A stretch of 34,774 nt of DNA from Verrucomicrobiota bacterium (GTDB lineage: Bacteria; Verrucomicrobiota; Verrucomicrobiia; Chthoniobacterales; UBA10450): contig QHRF01000087.1 of the NCBI GenBank assembly GCA_003220055.1, forward strand, positions 1-34,774, read 5' to 3'. The position numbers were made by a program, and so were the translations under genes. How positions within the stretch are numbered: position 1 is the first letter of the stretch; each line of letters opens with the position of its first letter. The notes beneath the pieces were generated by a model. That model was not told the origin of the DNA and searched no databases. It worked only from the letters and a program-made list of their open reading frames with translations. Of the stretch, positions 24,132 to 33,926 are shown one piece after another.

Positions 24132-25357
24132 ATCAGCTTTCGCCGTAGCATTTCAAACGCGGCCTGCGCGACAAGTTGTTTAAACGTCTCGCGGTCGCTT
24201 GGAAAAAATAGTTTCTTAGCCTTCGTGTTATTGTCGTCTGCGAGCGCGACGTAAACGGTGCCGACCGGTTTCCCCTCCGAACCGCCACTCGGCCCGGCAA
24301 CTCCGGTCGTCGCCAGCGCATATGTCGATCCGGCGCGCTTCCGCGCGCCCACAGCCATTGCTCCTGCGACCTGTTCGCTAACAGCGCCTCGCTCCTTTAT
24401 TAATTTCGGATCGACTCCGAGCATGTCGATCTTGCCCTCGTTCGCGTAACAAATATATCCCGCGAGCAAGACCGCGGAGGCACCGGCCACGTTCGTAATC
24501 CGGTTCGCAAGTAGTCCGCCAGTGCAGGACTCAGCAATTGCCAGCGTTTGGTTTTTCTTTGTCAGCAATTTGACCAGTACGTCCTCGAGTGCTTCATCCC
24601 TGGCAGTGAAAATCGCGTCGCCGAGCTGCGCGCGAACGATTTGATCGGCCTGATCAAGCGCGGCGCGCTCGCCGATGATTCGCACATCCACTTCGCCCGG
24701 TCGCGCGCAGTAACCGAGCTCGACTCCCGGAATCGCGAGAATCTTTGTGCCAATGGCTTCTTCGATCAACGATTCGCCCATGGACGCAATCTTATAAAAC
24801 CGGCGCTCAAATCGCGGCGGACCTTTGACGATCGAACGCAAGATCGACCTCACCGAGTCACGAAATATTGGTTGCAGCTCGCGCGGTGGACCTGGCAGAA
24901 GAAAGATGTGCGGCGAACGAGTCTTCGGGTTGATGTCCGCTTTCAAATACAATCCCGACGCGCTTCCGTTTTCGTTTGGGAGAATTTGTGCGCCGACCGG
25001 GACTTGAGCCTGCCGTGCAATGCTCGAGACCCATTTCAAGCCGCGCGCTTTAAGCCGCTTCTTCAGCGATTCGATCAGCTCGGCGTCCTCGCGCAATTCC
25101 AATCCGAGCAACTCAGCAGTGACGTCGCGAGTAATATCGTCGCTCGTTGGACCGAGCCCGCCGGTCACAAAGATGATTTCCGCGCGCGAAAATAATTCCT
25201 GAAGCGTTTCGCCGATTGCCGGCCCGTCTCCAACGGTTCTTCGTTCCGCAATCCGCAATCCAACTGAAAAAATCTCGCGCGCAATGAAAGCCAGATGTGT
25301 GTCGTGCACATCGCCCGCCAGAAGCTCGGTGCCGGTGTTGAGAAGGATCGTCCTCAT
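24128..25357 (-). CDS. cinA: CinA family protein (nicotinamide-nucleotide amidohydrolase / competence-damage protein)
   Basis: 409 residues in two domains. The N-terminal MoCF-like COG1058 domain shows LLNTGTELLAGDVHDTHLAFIA and FVTGGLGPTSDDITRDV. The C-terminal CinA deamidase domain shows TLAIAESCTGGLLANRIT, GASAVLLAGYICYANEGK, MAVGARKRAGSTYALATTGVAGPSGGSEGKPVGTVYVAL. The fused protein is standard: ADP-ribose pyrophosphatase plus NMN deamidase activity in NAD salvage. ATG 25357 matches the family start; a longer frame up to 25489 runs through a structured repeat and is rejected. It follows clpX on the same strand with a 148-nt spacer. Confidence 0.93.
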   Translation of the reverse strand: MRTILLNTGTELLAGDVHDTHLAFIAREIFSVGLRIAERRTVGDGPAIGETLQELFSRAEIIFVTGGLGPTSDDITRDVTAELLGLELREDAELIESLKKRLKARGLKWVSSIARQAQVPVGAQILPNENGSASGLYLKADINPKTRSPHIFLLPGPPRELQPIFRDSVRSILRSIVKGPPRFERRFYKIASMGESLIEEAIGTKILAIPGVELGYCARPGEVDVRIIGERAALDQADQIVRAQLGDAIFTARDEALEDVLVKLLTKKNQTLAIAESCTGGLLANRITNVAGASAVLLAGYICYANEGKIDMLGVDPKLIKERGAVSEQVAGAMAVGARKRAGSTYALATTGVAGPSGGSEGKPVGTVYVALADDNNTKAKKLFFPSDRETFKQLVAQAAFEMLRRKLI

Positions 25358-25422
25358 CGAGTTGCAGAAACTCAACGCGAACACAGCAAACGTCCAACCC
25401 GCCTTTGCTCGGGACGGGCTCC

Positions 25423-25492
25423 GCCGTGGCGAGCGTCGAAGGCTCAATCGCCAATTTGTAGCCGTCGCGCTCTGCGCGACGCAAGCCACGGC
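25423..25492. repeat. Nested palindromic element between clpX and cinA
   Basis: The outer arms GCCGTGGC (25423-25430) and GCCACGGC (25485-25492) are perfect reverse complements. Inside them CGTCGCGC (25463-25470) and GCGCGACG (25474-25481) form an 8-bp stem around a TCT loop. No T-tract follows on either strand, so a simple intrinsic terminator is unlikely; a REP-like repeat or an RNA processing/stabilising structure after clpX fits better. Confidence 0.6.
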
Positions 25493-25505
25493 GCGCTTCG
25501 CAGAG

Positions 25506-26786
25506 CTAAGCGGCGTCTTTGTCCTGCTTCTTGCGAATCAGCGGGAGTTTTTTGCCCTCGACCACGGCGCGATTGATTGTGACTTCGGCTATATCTTCCC
25601 GGCTCGGCACGTCGTACATGATGTCGAGCATGATCCGCTCAAGCATCGAACGAAGCGCGCGGGCGCCAGTGCCTTTCGTGACCGATTGCGCGGCGAGAGC
25701 GCGCAACGCGTCCTTCGTCACGGTCAGGCGCACGCCTTCCATCGAGAACAGCTTGGTGTATTGCTTGATCATCGCGTTTTTGGTCTCGGTCAGAATCGCG
25801 ACCATTTCCTCTTCCGTCAGCGCGTCGAGCGAGCTAACCACCGGCAAACGACCGATAAATTCCGGAATCATCCCGAACGCTAGCAAATCTTCCGGCTCGA
25901 CGTGACGAACCGCTTCTTTGCGCAACGCTTCCTCCACTTCGAGCGTCGGACTGCTGAAGCCCATTGTTTTTTGGCCGATCCGTTTTTGCACGATCTTATC
26001 CAAGCCAACGAACGCGCCGCCGCAGATGAACAAAATTTTCTCAGTATTGACCTGGATGTATTCCTGGTGTGGGTGTTTCCGGCCGCCTTGCGGCGGAACG
26101 TTGCAAGTGCTGCCCTCGAGAATTTTCAGCAACGCCTGCTGCACACCTTCCCCCGATACGTCGCGCGTGATCGAAACGTTGTCGGTCTTGCGGCCGATCT
26201 TGTCGATCTCGTCGATATAAACGATCCCGATCTCGGCGCGCTTCACGTCGTAATCCGCGTTTTGCAACAAACGCAGGATGATGTTCTCGACGTCTTCGCC
26301 TACGTAGCCCGCTTCCGTCAGCGTAGTCGCATCCGCGATGCAGAATGGAACATCGAGAATCCGGGCAAGCGTTTTCGCCAGAAGCGTTTTGCCGGAACCC
26401 GTTGGTCCGATTAAGAGAATATTGCTCTTCTCGATTTCAACTTCGGCCAATGGGTCCGGTTGAAACGCCGCCGAAGAATCCGTCGACGGAGCGCTTTGCA
26501 AGACGCGTTTGAAATGATTGTGCACCGCTACGGACAGCGTTTTCTTGGCGACGTCCTGCCCAATCACATACTGATCGAGCATGCGGCGGATCTCCTGCGG
26601 TTTCGGAACCCGAATGTTGGAAGACTGCCGTCGCGCGTCCTCGTTCAGTTCCTTGTCGAGAATGCTTTTGCAGACGTTGATGCAACTGTCGCAGATATAA
26701 ACGCCAGGGCCGGCGATCAACTTGCGCACCTCGGCGTGGCTCTTGCCACAGAACGAGCACATGGTGAGGTTGGTCGCGCGCGCCAT
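25506..26786 (-). CDS. clpX: ATP-dependent Clp protease ATP-binding subunit ClpX
   Basis: 426 residues. The N-terminal zinc-binding domain has Cys10, Cys13, Cys32 and Cys35. The AAA+ core has Walker A GPTGSGKT (127-134), Walker B VYIDEID (189-194 region), the pore loop GYVGED (160-165) and a sensor-2 box [21 protein letters not shown]. ClpX unfolds tagged proteins and feeds them to ClpP. The ClpP-contact loop reads MGF instead of the common IGF, a mild variant. It starts at ATG 26786, 23 nt after clpP, and continues the tig-clpP-clpX order. Confidence 0.97.
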   Translation of the reverse strand: MARATNLTMCSFCGKSHAEVRKLIAGPGVYICDSCINVCKSILDKELNEDARRQSSNIRVPKPQEIRRMLDQYVIGQDVAKKTLSVAVHNHFKRVLQSAPSTDSSAAFQPDPLAEVEIEKSNILLIGPTGSGKTLLAKTLARILDVPFCIADATTLTEAGYVGEDVENIILRLLQNADYDVKRAEIGIVYIDEIDKIGRKTDNVSITRDVSGEGVQQALLKILEGSTCNVPPQGGRKHPHQEYIQVNTEKILFICGGAFVGLDKIVQKRIGQKTMGFSSPTLEVEEALRKEAVRHVEPEDLLAFGMIPEFIGRLPVVSSLDALTEEEMVAILTETKNAMIKQYTKLFSMEGVRLTVTKDALRALAAQSVTKGTGARALRSMLERIMLDIMYDVPSREDIAEVTINRAVVEGKKLPLIRKKQDKDAA

Positions 26787-26809
26787 ATTTGCCCTTAAAA
26801 AAGCAGCTT

Positions 26810-27496
26810 CTATTCCTCCGATTTGCGTCCGGAGCCTCGTTCTGGCTGGTCGACCGAATGGGCGCCGTCGAGTCCTTTCACTTCCTTGCGAGATTTGATC
26901 ACTTCGTCAACCAAGCCGTAGGACTTCGCCTCCGCCGCCGACATGTAGTAATCGCGGTCTGAATCGAGCCGCACCTGCTCCTCGGGCTTGCCCGTGTGCT
27001 GAGAAATGATTTTGATCAACCGCTTCTTCAACTTGAACATGTAATCGACCTGGCGCTCGACATCGCTGGCCGCACCTTGCGCCCCGCCGGAGACCTGGTG
27101 AATCATGATGTCGGAATTCGGCAGCGCAAACCTTTTTCCTTTTGTTCCGGCGCAAAGCAGAACTGCCGCCATGCTCGCAGCCATACCGAGGCAATACGTC
27201 GTCACGTCGCAGGTCAAAAATTGCATCGTGTCATAAACGGCAAGACCGGACGTCACATTACCGCCGGGCGAATTGATGTAGATGTTGATGTCTTTCTTCG
27301 AGTCTTCCATCTGCAGAAAAAGCAACTGCGCGATCACGAGGTTCGCGATGTGATCATCAATCGGCGTCCCGACGAAAACGATGCGGTCCTTCAGTAAGCG
27401 CGAATAAATGTCGTAACTGCGCTCGCCGCGGCCAGTTTGTTCAACCACCATCGGCACCAGCACTGATTGGGAACGATTTTCTCTAAGTTCACTCAT
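26810..27496 (-). CDS. clpP: ATP-dependent Clp protease proteolytic subunit ClpP
   Basis: 228 residues. The catalytic triad is complete: Ser108 in MAASMA, His133 in IMIHQ, Asp182 in DSDRDYYMS; the Ser-His and His-Asp spacings (25 and 49) equal those of E. coli ClpP. Also seen are [19 protein letters not shown] and [13 protein letters not shown]. The N-terminus holds the hydrophobic [22 protein letters not shown] segment that gates the axial pore. The C-terminal tail (from ~207) is charged and longer than in E. coli. It lies 17 nt downstream of tig and 23 nt upstream of clpX, so the three should form one transcript. Confidence 0.97.
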   Translation of the reverse strand: MSELRENRSQSVLVPMVVEQTGRGERSYDIYSRLLKDRIVFVGTPIDDHIANLVIAQLLFLQMEDSKKDINIYINSPGGNVTSGLAVYDTMQFLTCDVTTYCLGMAASMAAVLLCAGTKGKRFALPNSDIMIHQVSGGAQGAASDVERQVDYMFKLKKRLIKIISQHTGKPEEQVRLDSDRDYYMSAAEAKSYGLVDEVIKSRKEVKGLDGAHSVDQPERGSGRKSEE

Positions 27497-27513
27497 TTCT
27501 TCGCAGTTTGTTC

Positions 27514-28824
27514 TTACGAAACCGGCTGGACGCTAACATTCGCCTTTAGGAAATCAAGAGTCTTGCCGAGAAGAATCTGTTCCGCGAGCGCGTTAACTCC
27601 ATCGTGTTCTTCGAGTTCCTTCCGCATCTTATCGCCGGAAATATTGTAATGCTGCGCTTCCTGCCGGATGCGAAGATCGACATCTTCCCGCCTGACTTCG
27701 ATCTTTTCCTGCTCGGCAATGCGCTCGAGAATGAAATTCGTTTTCAAGCGGTGATGCGCGACACTGGCCGCGGTCTCGATCAGTTCCTTTTCCTTGTCCT
27801 TCAGCATTTCGTCGGGAATCCCGCGCGCCCGATTTCTCTGCACCAATTCAGCCAGCGCCCGTTTGGTCTCGTTGCGAAGCAAACTCGGCGGCAAATCGAA
27901 CTGAATCTTCTCATGTAAATATTTCACGATCTGCGCCTCCTTCGCGCGCTCGAGTTCATGCTCTTTCTCATGCTCGAGATCGTGTTCGATCGTGTGACGA
28001 AGTTCGGCCAGCGATTTTCCAGGCAGCAGTTTGTTCGCAAACGCATCGTCCAACGCCGGCAAAACTTTTTCTTTGATCTCGTGCAGTGTGACCGTGTAGC
28101 TCGCCTGTTTCCCGGCCAATTCCTTGACTAGAAAATCCGCCGGAAGATCGACAGTCACCGTCCGCGTTTCGTCCCGTTTTCGACCCACGATCTGCTCGCA
28201 AAATTTCGGCAGAAAATTGTCCGCCGCCAAATGCAGCCAGAATTTTTTCCCGCCGTGCAAATTCTTGCTCGCCTGCGGCGCAACTTCGCTGATCGGTTTG
28301 CCATCAACTGTTCCTTCAAAATCAATCACCACAAAATCTTCAATCTGCGCGGCGCGCTCAGGAACCTCGACAAAGTCCGCCGTTTGTTCGCGCAAACGTT
28401 CCAGTGTCGCGTCGATCTCGGGCTCCGTTACTTTCGTGTCCGGCAATTCGACCGGAATATTTTTGTAGTTGGGCAATTTAAACTCCGGCGCAGTAACCAC
28501 AGTCGCTTGGAACCGCATCGATTTGTCTTCGCCGAAATGGACCCCTTCCAAGTTCGTCAGCGAAGCGACCCGCAATTGTTTCTGTTCGATCGCCTCACGA
28601 TAACTCTTGGAGACGAGCTTCTTTGTAACTTCGTCCTGAATTTCCTTCCGAAAGCGTTTGTCGATCACCGCCCGTGGCGCTTTGCCCGGCCGATAACCGG
28701 GAATTTTCGCGAACCGCGCAAAACTGTTGGCAATCGTGTCCCATTCCTTCGAGACTTCGTCCGGCGGCAATTCGATCTTTAGAGTCGAGATCGATTCCGG
28801 TTTTTTTTCCACTTGAACTTTCAT
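27514..28824 (-). CDS. tig: Trigger factor (ribosome-bound chaperone and prolyl isomerase)
   Basis: 436 residues in the normal three-domain plan. The N-terminal ribosome-binding domain carries the signature [13 protein letters not shown] (a form of GFRxGKxP). A PPIase domain follows around 160-245 ([18 protein letters not shown] and later [14 protein letters not shown]). The C-terminal helical arm is rich in Glu and Lys. ATG 28824 is chosen because it begins with [20 protein letters not shown], the expected first strand; 13 extra upstream residues to 28863 have no family match. It shields nascent chains at the ribosome exit. It leads the clpP-clpX genes, and 48 nt upstream lies the end of a small lipoprotein-like gene on the same strand. 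Confidence 0.95.
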   Translation of the reverse strand: MKVQVEKKPESISTLKIELPPDEVSKEWDTIANSFARFAKIPGYRPGKAPRAVIDKRFRKEIQDEVTKKLVSKSYREAIEQKQLRVASLTNLEGVHFGEDKSMRFQATVVTAPEFKLPNYKNIPVELPDTKVTEPEIDATLERLREQTADFVEVPERAAQIEDFVVIDFEGTVDGKPISEVAPQASKNLHGGKKFWLHLAADNFLPKFCEQIVGRKRDETRTVTVDLPADFLVKELAGKQASYTVTLHEIKEKVLPALDDAFANKLLPGKSLAELRHTIEHDLEHEKEHELERAKEAQIVKYLHEKIQFDLPPSLLRNETKRALAELVQRNRARGIPDEMLKDKEKELIETAASVAHHRLKTNFILERIAEQEKIEVRREDVDLRIRQEAQHYNISGDKMRKELEEHDGVNALAEQILLGKTLDFLKANVSVQPVS

Positions 28825-28872
28825 CGGGAGCACGACGTTACCGGCGCACAATGCCCTGTGCAAATTACACGG

Positions 28873-29307
28873 CTATTTCTTATTGAATTTTGTGAGCTGC
28901 GAGAACGCGCATTGCCAGCGGCCGCCTTGCTTCACAAAAACATCTGTCGCCCGCTCGCGCGTTGTGAACTCTTGTCCCGCGAATTTCCCCTTCGTCGGCG
29001 TCGGTGCGGTGACGACCGCGCTATCTCCATAAGTGCGGACGTTCATATCGTCGGACTCCATCATCTCATGAGTTAAAGCGCCCGATTTGATCACGCCAAG
29101 AAAATGCGCTTTGTCGATAATGCTCCCTTCCGGATCGATGATGACCCAATCATCGGCCAGGAATTTTCCGATCGCCTCGGCATCGTTTGCGACAACTGCC
29201 TGCTCAAAGTCTTTTTCCAAATTAATGAGTTCTTCCGTCCCGTCATTGCTCTTCATCTGACACGACACAGTAAACGCGAACATTGCTAGAATCAGCAGAC
29301 GTTTCAT
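28873..29307 (-). CDS. DUF4440/SnoaL-like small exported protein, possible lipoprotein
   Basis: 144 residues from ATG 29307. The start MKRLLILAMFAFTVSC resembles a lipoprotein signal with Cys16, though Thr at -3 is not ideal. The mature domain has the cone-like NTF2 fold pattern of DUF4440: LEKDFEQAVVANDAEAIGKFLADDWVIIDPEG, then FLGVIKSG, DMNVRTYGDSAVVTAPT, TTRERATDVFVKQGGRWQCAFSQLT. Such domains bind small molecules or are enzymes of varied type; the function here is not known. It lies 13 nt after hutI on the same strand and so is probably carried on the hut transcript. Confidence 0.78.
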   Translation of the reverse strand: MKRLLILAMFAFTVSCQMKSNDGTEELINLEKDFEQAVVANDAEAIGKFLADDWVIIDPEGSIIDKAHFLGVIKSGALTHEMMESDDMNVRTYGDSAVVTAPTPTKGKFAGQEFTTRERATDVFVKQGGRWQCAFSQLTKFNKK

Positions 29308-29320
29308 TCGTTCTTCCAAT

Positions 29321-30559
29321 TCAGAAGCTGATTTGTTTGCCGCGCACGTAAACGGCGTGCATCTGTCGAAATCCAAACCAATAGGCAACCTCGCGATAAT
29401 CCTCGCAGTCAAATACGGCGACATTCGCCGCCTTACCCGCCTCCAACGTACCGATCGCATCGCCGCGGTTTAGTGAATACGCCGCGTTGATTGTCGACGC
29501 CGTAATCGCTTCAGCCGGCGACATTTTCATTTGCGTGCATGCCAGCGACAGAACCATCGGCATCGACGGAGTCGGCGCCGAGCCCGGATTGAAATCGGTC
29601 GCGAGCACGACCGCTAATCCGGCCTCAATCATCTCGCGAGCGCGCGGATACGATGTCGATCCAAGCGCATAAACAGATCCCGGCAGCAAAACCGGCTGCA
29701 CGTTTGCTGTTTTCAACGCGGCTATCCCCTGCTCGTCGGTTTTCTCCAAGTGGTCTGCCGTCGCGGCGCCGAGTTCCGCCATCAACTTCGCGCCGCCAGA
29801 ATTCGTCAACTGGTCGACATGGCCACGCAGTTTGAGTCCAAGCTTCTTTGCCGCAGTCAAAATTTTCCGCGACTGCTCGACGTCGAAATAGCCGCGCTCG
29901 CAAAATACATCGCAAAACTCGGCCAACTTTTCTTTCGCAACGCGCGGCAGCATTTCGTTGATCACAAGATCGACATACTCGCCGGCGGAACGGTCGCGCG
30001 GGACCGCGTGAGCCCCGAGAAATGTCGGCACAACTTCGAGCGGCGTTTCCTGATTCAACCGCTGCATCACGCACACAATCTTAAGCTCGTCGTCGAGTGT
30101 GAGTCCGTAGCCCGATTTCGCCTCAACGGTCGTCGTGCCGCATTTCACAAACCATTCGGCATGCTTCGTCGCCTGCGCGAAAAGATCGGCCTCGCTCGCC
30201 GCACGCGTTTTCTCCACCGTTGACCAAATTCCACCGCCGGCCTTGGCAATTTGTTCGTAGCTTTCGCCACGTGCTCGGCGCTCGAAATCGTCCAGTCGAT
30301 TTCCCGCGAAAACTAGATGGGTGTGCGCATCGACAAATCCGGGAAGCACAAGCCGCCCGCCGAGATCGATAATCTCCGCGTCACGCGCTGCCTCTTCGAT
30401 TTCGTCGCTCGCACCGACGATGTCGATCTTGCCGTCGCGAATAAGCAGTCCGCCGTCGCGAATGATTCCAAGCCCGGACAATTCATTGCCAATGCGCGGA
30501 CGTTGCGGGCCCGCCAGCGTGACGAGCTCAGCCGCGTGAAGAAGAGCGAGAGACTTCAA
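29321..30559 (-). CDS. hutI: Imidazolonepropionase
   Basis: 412 residues of the amidohydrolase superfamily. LVLPGFVDAHTHLVFAGNR holds the metal ligands HxH; GGGIWSTVEKTRAA, TTTVEAKSGYGL, TFLGAHAVPRD, LRGHVDQLTNSGG and LATDFNPGSAPTPSMP are HutI signatures. It opens the imidazolone ring to give N-formimino-L-glutamate, step three of histidine breakdown. The start is TTG 30559, overlapping the ftcD stop as TTGA; no nearby ATG is in frame, and the N-terminus fits the family, so translational coupling to ftcD is likely. Confidence 0.95.
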   Translation of the reverse strand: MKSLALLHAAELVTLAGPQRPRIGNELSGLGIIRDGGLLIRDGKIDIVGASDEIEEAARDAEIIDLGGRLVLPGFVDAHTHLVFAGNRLDDFERRARGESYEQIAKAGGGIWSTVEKTRAASEADLFAQATKHAEWFVKCGTTTVEAKSGYGLTLDDELKIVCVMQRLNQETPLEVVPTFLGAHAVPRDRSAGEYVDLVINEMLPRVAKEKLAEFCDVFCERGYFDVEQSRKILTAAKKLGLKLRGHVDQLTNSGGAKLMAELGAATADHLEKTDEQGIAALKTANVQPVLLPGSVYALGSTSYPRAREMIEAGLAVVLATDFNPGSAPTPSMPMVLSLACTQMKMSPAEAITASTINAAYSLNRGDAIGTLEAGKAANVAVFDCEDYREVAYWFGFRQMHAVYVRGKQISF

Positions 30560-32238
30560 GTCAGTTTGCTCTGCACGATCTGATCGATCTTCTTGAACTC
30601 GGACTCTGAATCTGCCTGCAGCTTACGGACTTTCTTCTGTAGATCAGATTTGAACTTTTCATCCTGCAGCGCTGCGAGATTGATCCGAACATTTAACGCT
30701 GCGCCATCGATGCACGCGCGAGTGGCGCAAATTCCGACGCCCACATCTGAAATCGAGTTCGGATTCCCCTTCTCCGCCATTTCCGCCAGCAGCTCGTAAG
30801 ATTTTGATGAGGTCTCCATCACTTTCAACGGAATCTCCGCGGCGTATTTGGTCGCCGATTCAATTGCGGTTGTGCGCGCAGCTTTTTCCTCGGCCGATTG
30901 CTTCGGGAGTGCGAACGCGTCCATCACTTTGTTGAAAGCTGCGGTGTCTTCGTCCACCAGTGCGAGCAGTTCGTCTTTGAGTTGCTGCGCTTTTACCGCC
31001 CACTTGCTGAAATATTCGAGCTTATCGTCCCAACCGCGTTTTCCGGCCGACAGGTTCGCCACCATCCCGCCAAGCGACGCGCCGAGGGCGCCCATCAGCG
31101 CCGCGACCGAGCCGCCGCCTGGCGCGGGCGAATCGCTCAGGGTCTCATTGCAAAACTCGCGCAGATTCATTTTCACCAGGGATTTCGAATCGGATTCAAT
31201 CTTCAATTCAATCACTTTTTCTTTCGGATCGAAATGTTTCAATTCGCTCAAGCCCATCGAGCGGATTGCGATATCGATCAGCTCTTCCTCCGAAACGCCT
31301 TCCGACCATTTCTGTTTCCGCAAAAAATAACGGCCCGCGTCAGTGAGACATTTCTTGGGAACCATGCCGACAATTTCAGAGCCGGTGACACGGAGGCCGC
31401 GTTTGCTCGCTGCTTCTAAGCAGGCATCGAAGGCCGCGTGCAACGGCGTGTCTTCGATGTTCGTCAGATTCATCGACACCTGGGCGATGCCATATTCCTT
31501 CACAAACCAACCGATCGCCTTCACGTGTTTCAACATTCCTGGAACGCGGACCGGCTCGCCGTTTGCATCGAGAACCTTTTTCCCCGAAGGCGTGCCATCT
31601 TCCGTTTTGAACCTTCCTTGTTCGCGAACATCGAACGCGACCGAGTTGGCCCGCCGCACGGATTTCGTGTTCAGGTTGGCGTTGTAAGCGACGAGAAATT
31701 CTCGCGCGCCGATCGCGGTCGCGCCCGCTTTCTCATTTACCTTCGCCGGACCAAAGTCTGGTTTCCATTCAGGCTTTTTGATTTTTTCGGCAAAACCTTC
31801 GTATTCGCCGGCGCGAATGACCGCGAGATTCGATCGCGACTTATCTTTCGCTGCCTTCTCGTAGAGATAAACGGGGATCTTCAATTCTTCGCCGACACGC
31901 TTCCCCAACCTGCTGGCGCATTCGATCGCTTCTTCCCAACTGACGTTGCTCACCGGAATGAACGGGCAAACATCGGTCGCGCCCATCCTCGGATGCGCGC
32001 CCTTGTGCTTGCGCATGTCGATCAATTCCGACGCTTTCTGAATCCCGCGAAAGGCCGCCTCCACCGCTGCTTCCGGACTCCCGACAAAAGTCACTACTGT
32101 GCGATTCGTCGTCGCGCCAGGATCGACATCGAGCAGCGAAACGCCGTCCGCCGACTTAATGGCATCGGTAATTTGCCGAATTATCTTCTCGTCGCGCCCT
32201 TCCGAAAAATTCGGCACGCACTCGATTAGTTTTTCCAT
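30556..32238 (-). CDS. ftcD: Bifunctional glutamate formimidoyltransferase / formimidoyltetrahydrofolate cyclodeaminase
   Basis: 560 residues, two enzymes in one chain as in animals. The formiminotransferase part (~1-325) has ECVPNFSEGRD, KHKGAHPRMGATDVCPF with His82 at the position of the catalytic histidine of the porcine enzyme, and GWFVKEYGIAQVSMNLT. The cyclodeaminase part (~350-555) has NETLSDSPAPGGGSVAALMGALGASL and SISDVGVGICATRACIDGA. It moves the formimino group from formiminoglutamate to tetrahydrofolate and then releases ammonia, leaving glutamate and methenyl-THF. ATG 32238 lies 2 nt after the hutU stop; an in-frame TTG at 32244 is less likely. The fused form shows the pathway ends with one-carbon recovery, not with HutG or HutF. 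Confidence 0.95.
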   Translation of the reverse strand: MEKLIECVPNFSEGRDEKIIRQITDAIKSADGVSLLDVDPGATTNRTVVTFVGSPEAAVEAAFRGIQKASELIDMRKHKGAHPRMGATDVCPFIPVSNVSWEEAIECASRLGKRVGEELKIPVYLYEKAAKDKSRSNLAVIRAGEYEGFAEKIKKPEWKPDFGPAKVNEKAGATAIGAREFLVAYNANLNTKSVRRANSVAFDVREQGRFKTEDGTPSGKKVLDANGEPVRVPGMLKHVKAIGWFVKEYGIAQVSMNLTNIEDTPLHAAFDACLEAASKRGLRVTGSEIVGMVPKKCLTDAGRYFLRKQKWSEGVSEEELIDIAIRSMGLSELKHFDPKEKVIELKIESDSKSLVKMNLREFCNETLSDSPAPGGGSVAALMGALGASLGGMVANLSAGKRGWDDKLEYFSKWAVKAQQLKDELLALVDEDTAAFNKVMDAFALPKQSAEEKAARTTAIESATKYAAEIPLKVMETSSKSYELLAEMAEKGNPNSISDVGVGICATRACIDGAALNVRINLAALQDEKFKSDLQKKVRKLQADSESEFKKIDQIVQSKLT

Positions 32239-32240
32239 GC

Positions 32241-33926
32241 TCAATCGCGCGGCTTTGGCAGCATCGGGGTGTCAATCTTCTGTTTCGCCGCGAAATCGAT
32301 AGCGCGCGAGTAACCGGCGTCTGCGTGGCGGAGAACGCCCATTCCGGGATCGCTGGTCAAGACACGTTCGAGACGGCGCTTGGAGTTATCGGTGCCGTCG
32401 GCGACGACGACCATTCCTGCGTGTTGCGAGTAACCGATGCCGACGCCGCCGCCATTGTGAATCGAAATCCAGGATGCGCCCGCCGCGGTGTTGATGAGCG
32501 CGTTAAGCAACGGCCAATCAGCAATGGCATCGCTACCGTCGATCATTCCTTCGGTTTCGCGATTGGGCGACGCGACCGATCCGGCGTCGAGATGATCGCG
32601 TCCGATCACAATCGGCGCCTTGATTTCGCCGCGTTTAACAAGCTCGTTCATGGCGACACCAAATTCAGCGCGCTCACCGTAGCCAAGCCAGCAAATCCGG
32701 GCGGGTAATCCTTGAAAATGGATTCGCTCTTTTGCGAGTTTCATCCAGCGCGCGAGCGTTTGGTTTTCAGGAAACAATTCGAGCGCGAGTTTGTCGGTGC
32801 GCGCGATGTCCTCCGGTTCGCCGCTCAATGCGACCCAGCGAAACGGACCCCGACCTTCGCAAAAAAGAGGACGAATGTATTCCGGAACGAAACCGGGAAT
32901 ATTGAATGCGTTCTTAACACCGGCTTTCTGCGCCTGCGCGCGAATGTTGTTGCCGTAATCAAACGTGACCGCGCCTTTCTTTTGCAACGCGAGCATCGCC
33001 TCGACGTGAACCGCCATGGACTGCATCGCGCGCTCGATGTATTCGTCCGGATTCTTTCTCCGCAACGCGAGCGCGTCCTCCAGCTGCATTCCGTGCGGCA
33101 CATAGCCGTTGAGCGCGTCATGCGCGCTTGTTTGATCGGTCAGAACATCGGGAACGACGCCGCGCTTCACAATTTCCGGTAAAACATCGGCACAATTGCC
33201 AACCAGCCCGACCGAAATCGATTGTCGATCTTTGCGCGCTGTTTCGATCAACTTCAACGCGTCCTCGAGCGAGCGCGCGATCTTATCACAGTAACCGCTC
33301 TTCAGTCTTTTCTCGATTCGCACCGGATCTACTTCGACGCCGAGAAAAACGGCGCCGTTCATGGTAGCGGCAAGCGGTTGCGCGCCGCCCATTCCGCCGA
33401 GACCGCCGGTTAAAACAAATTTTCCTTCGAGCGAGCCGCCGAAATGTTTTCTTCCGGCGGCGGCGAAGGTTTCGTACGTGCCCTGCACGATTCCCTGGCT
33501 GCCGATGTAAACCCATGAGCCGGCAGTCATTTGGCCGTACATCGTCAGTCCGAGACGCTCGAGACGGTTGAACTCGGCGTAATTGTTCCATTGTCCAACG
33601 AGATTCGAATTCGCGATCAGAACGCGCGGCGCTTCGTCGTGCGTTCGAAATTTTCCGACGGGCTTGCCTGATTGAATGAGCAAAGATTCGTCGTTTTTCA
33701 ATTCGCGGAGCGAGCGGACGATCGCGTCAAATGCATCCCAACTCCGCGCCGCCCGACCGGTCCCGCCGTAAACGATGAGCTGGTCCGGATTCTCTGCGAC
33801 GTCCGGATCGAGATTGTTCATGAGCATCCGCATCGCGGCTTCCTGATGCCAGCCTTTGCAACTCAAGTTGCTCCCGCGCGGCGCGCGAATGGTCCGAGCC
33901 GGACTGGCGGATCGTTTCCCGCTCAT
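32241..33926 (-). CDS. hutU: Urocanate hydratase (urocanase)
   Basis: 561 residues, the normal size. Urocanase signatures are [59 protein letters not shown], the NAD-binding [50 protein letters not shown] (with the active-site cysteine region), and [20 protein letters not shown]. It adds water to urocanate using NAD+ as an electrophilic cofactor, making imidazolone propionate. ATG 33926 overlaps the hutH stop (ATGA), and ftcD follows after 2 nt. Confidence 0.96.
   Translation of the reverse strand: MSGKRSASPARTIRAPRGSNLSCKGWHQEAAMRMLMNNLDPDVAENPDQLIVYGGTGRAARSWDAFDAIVRSLRELKNDESLLIQSGKPVGKFRTHDEAPRVLIANSNLVGQWNNYAEFNRLERLGLTMYGQMTAGSWVYIGSQGIVQGTYETFAAAGRKHFGGSLEGKFVLTGGLGGMGGAQPLAATMNGAVFLGVEVDPVRIEKRLKSGYCDKIARSLEDALKLIETARKDRQSISVGLVGNCADVLPEIVKRGVVPDVLTDQTSAHDALNGYVPHGMQLEDALALRRKNPDEYIERAMQSMAVHVEAMLALQKKGAVTFDYGNNIRAQAQKAGVKNAFNIPGFVPEYIRPLFCEGRGPFRWVALSGEPEDIARTDKLALELFPENQTLARWMKLAKERIHFQGLPARICWLGYGERAEFGVAMNELVKRGEIKAPIVIGRDHLDAGSVASPNRETEGMIDGSDAIADWPLLNALINTAAGASWISIHNGGGVGIGYSQHAGMVVVADGTDNSKRRLERVLTSDPGMGVLRHADAGYSRAIDFAAKQKIDTPMLPKPRD

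Noticed and set aside
24548-25195. 215-codon frame antisense to cinA
   Set aside because: Lies wholly inside the cinA coding region with no protein-family features.
31438-32229. 263-codon frame antisense to ftcD
   Set aside because: Complementary shadow of a conserved enzyme.
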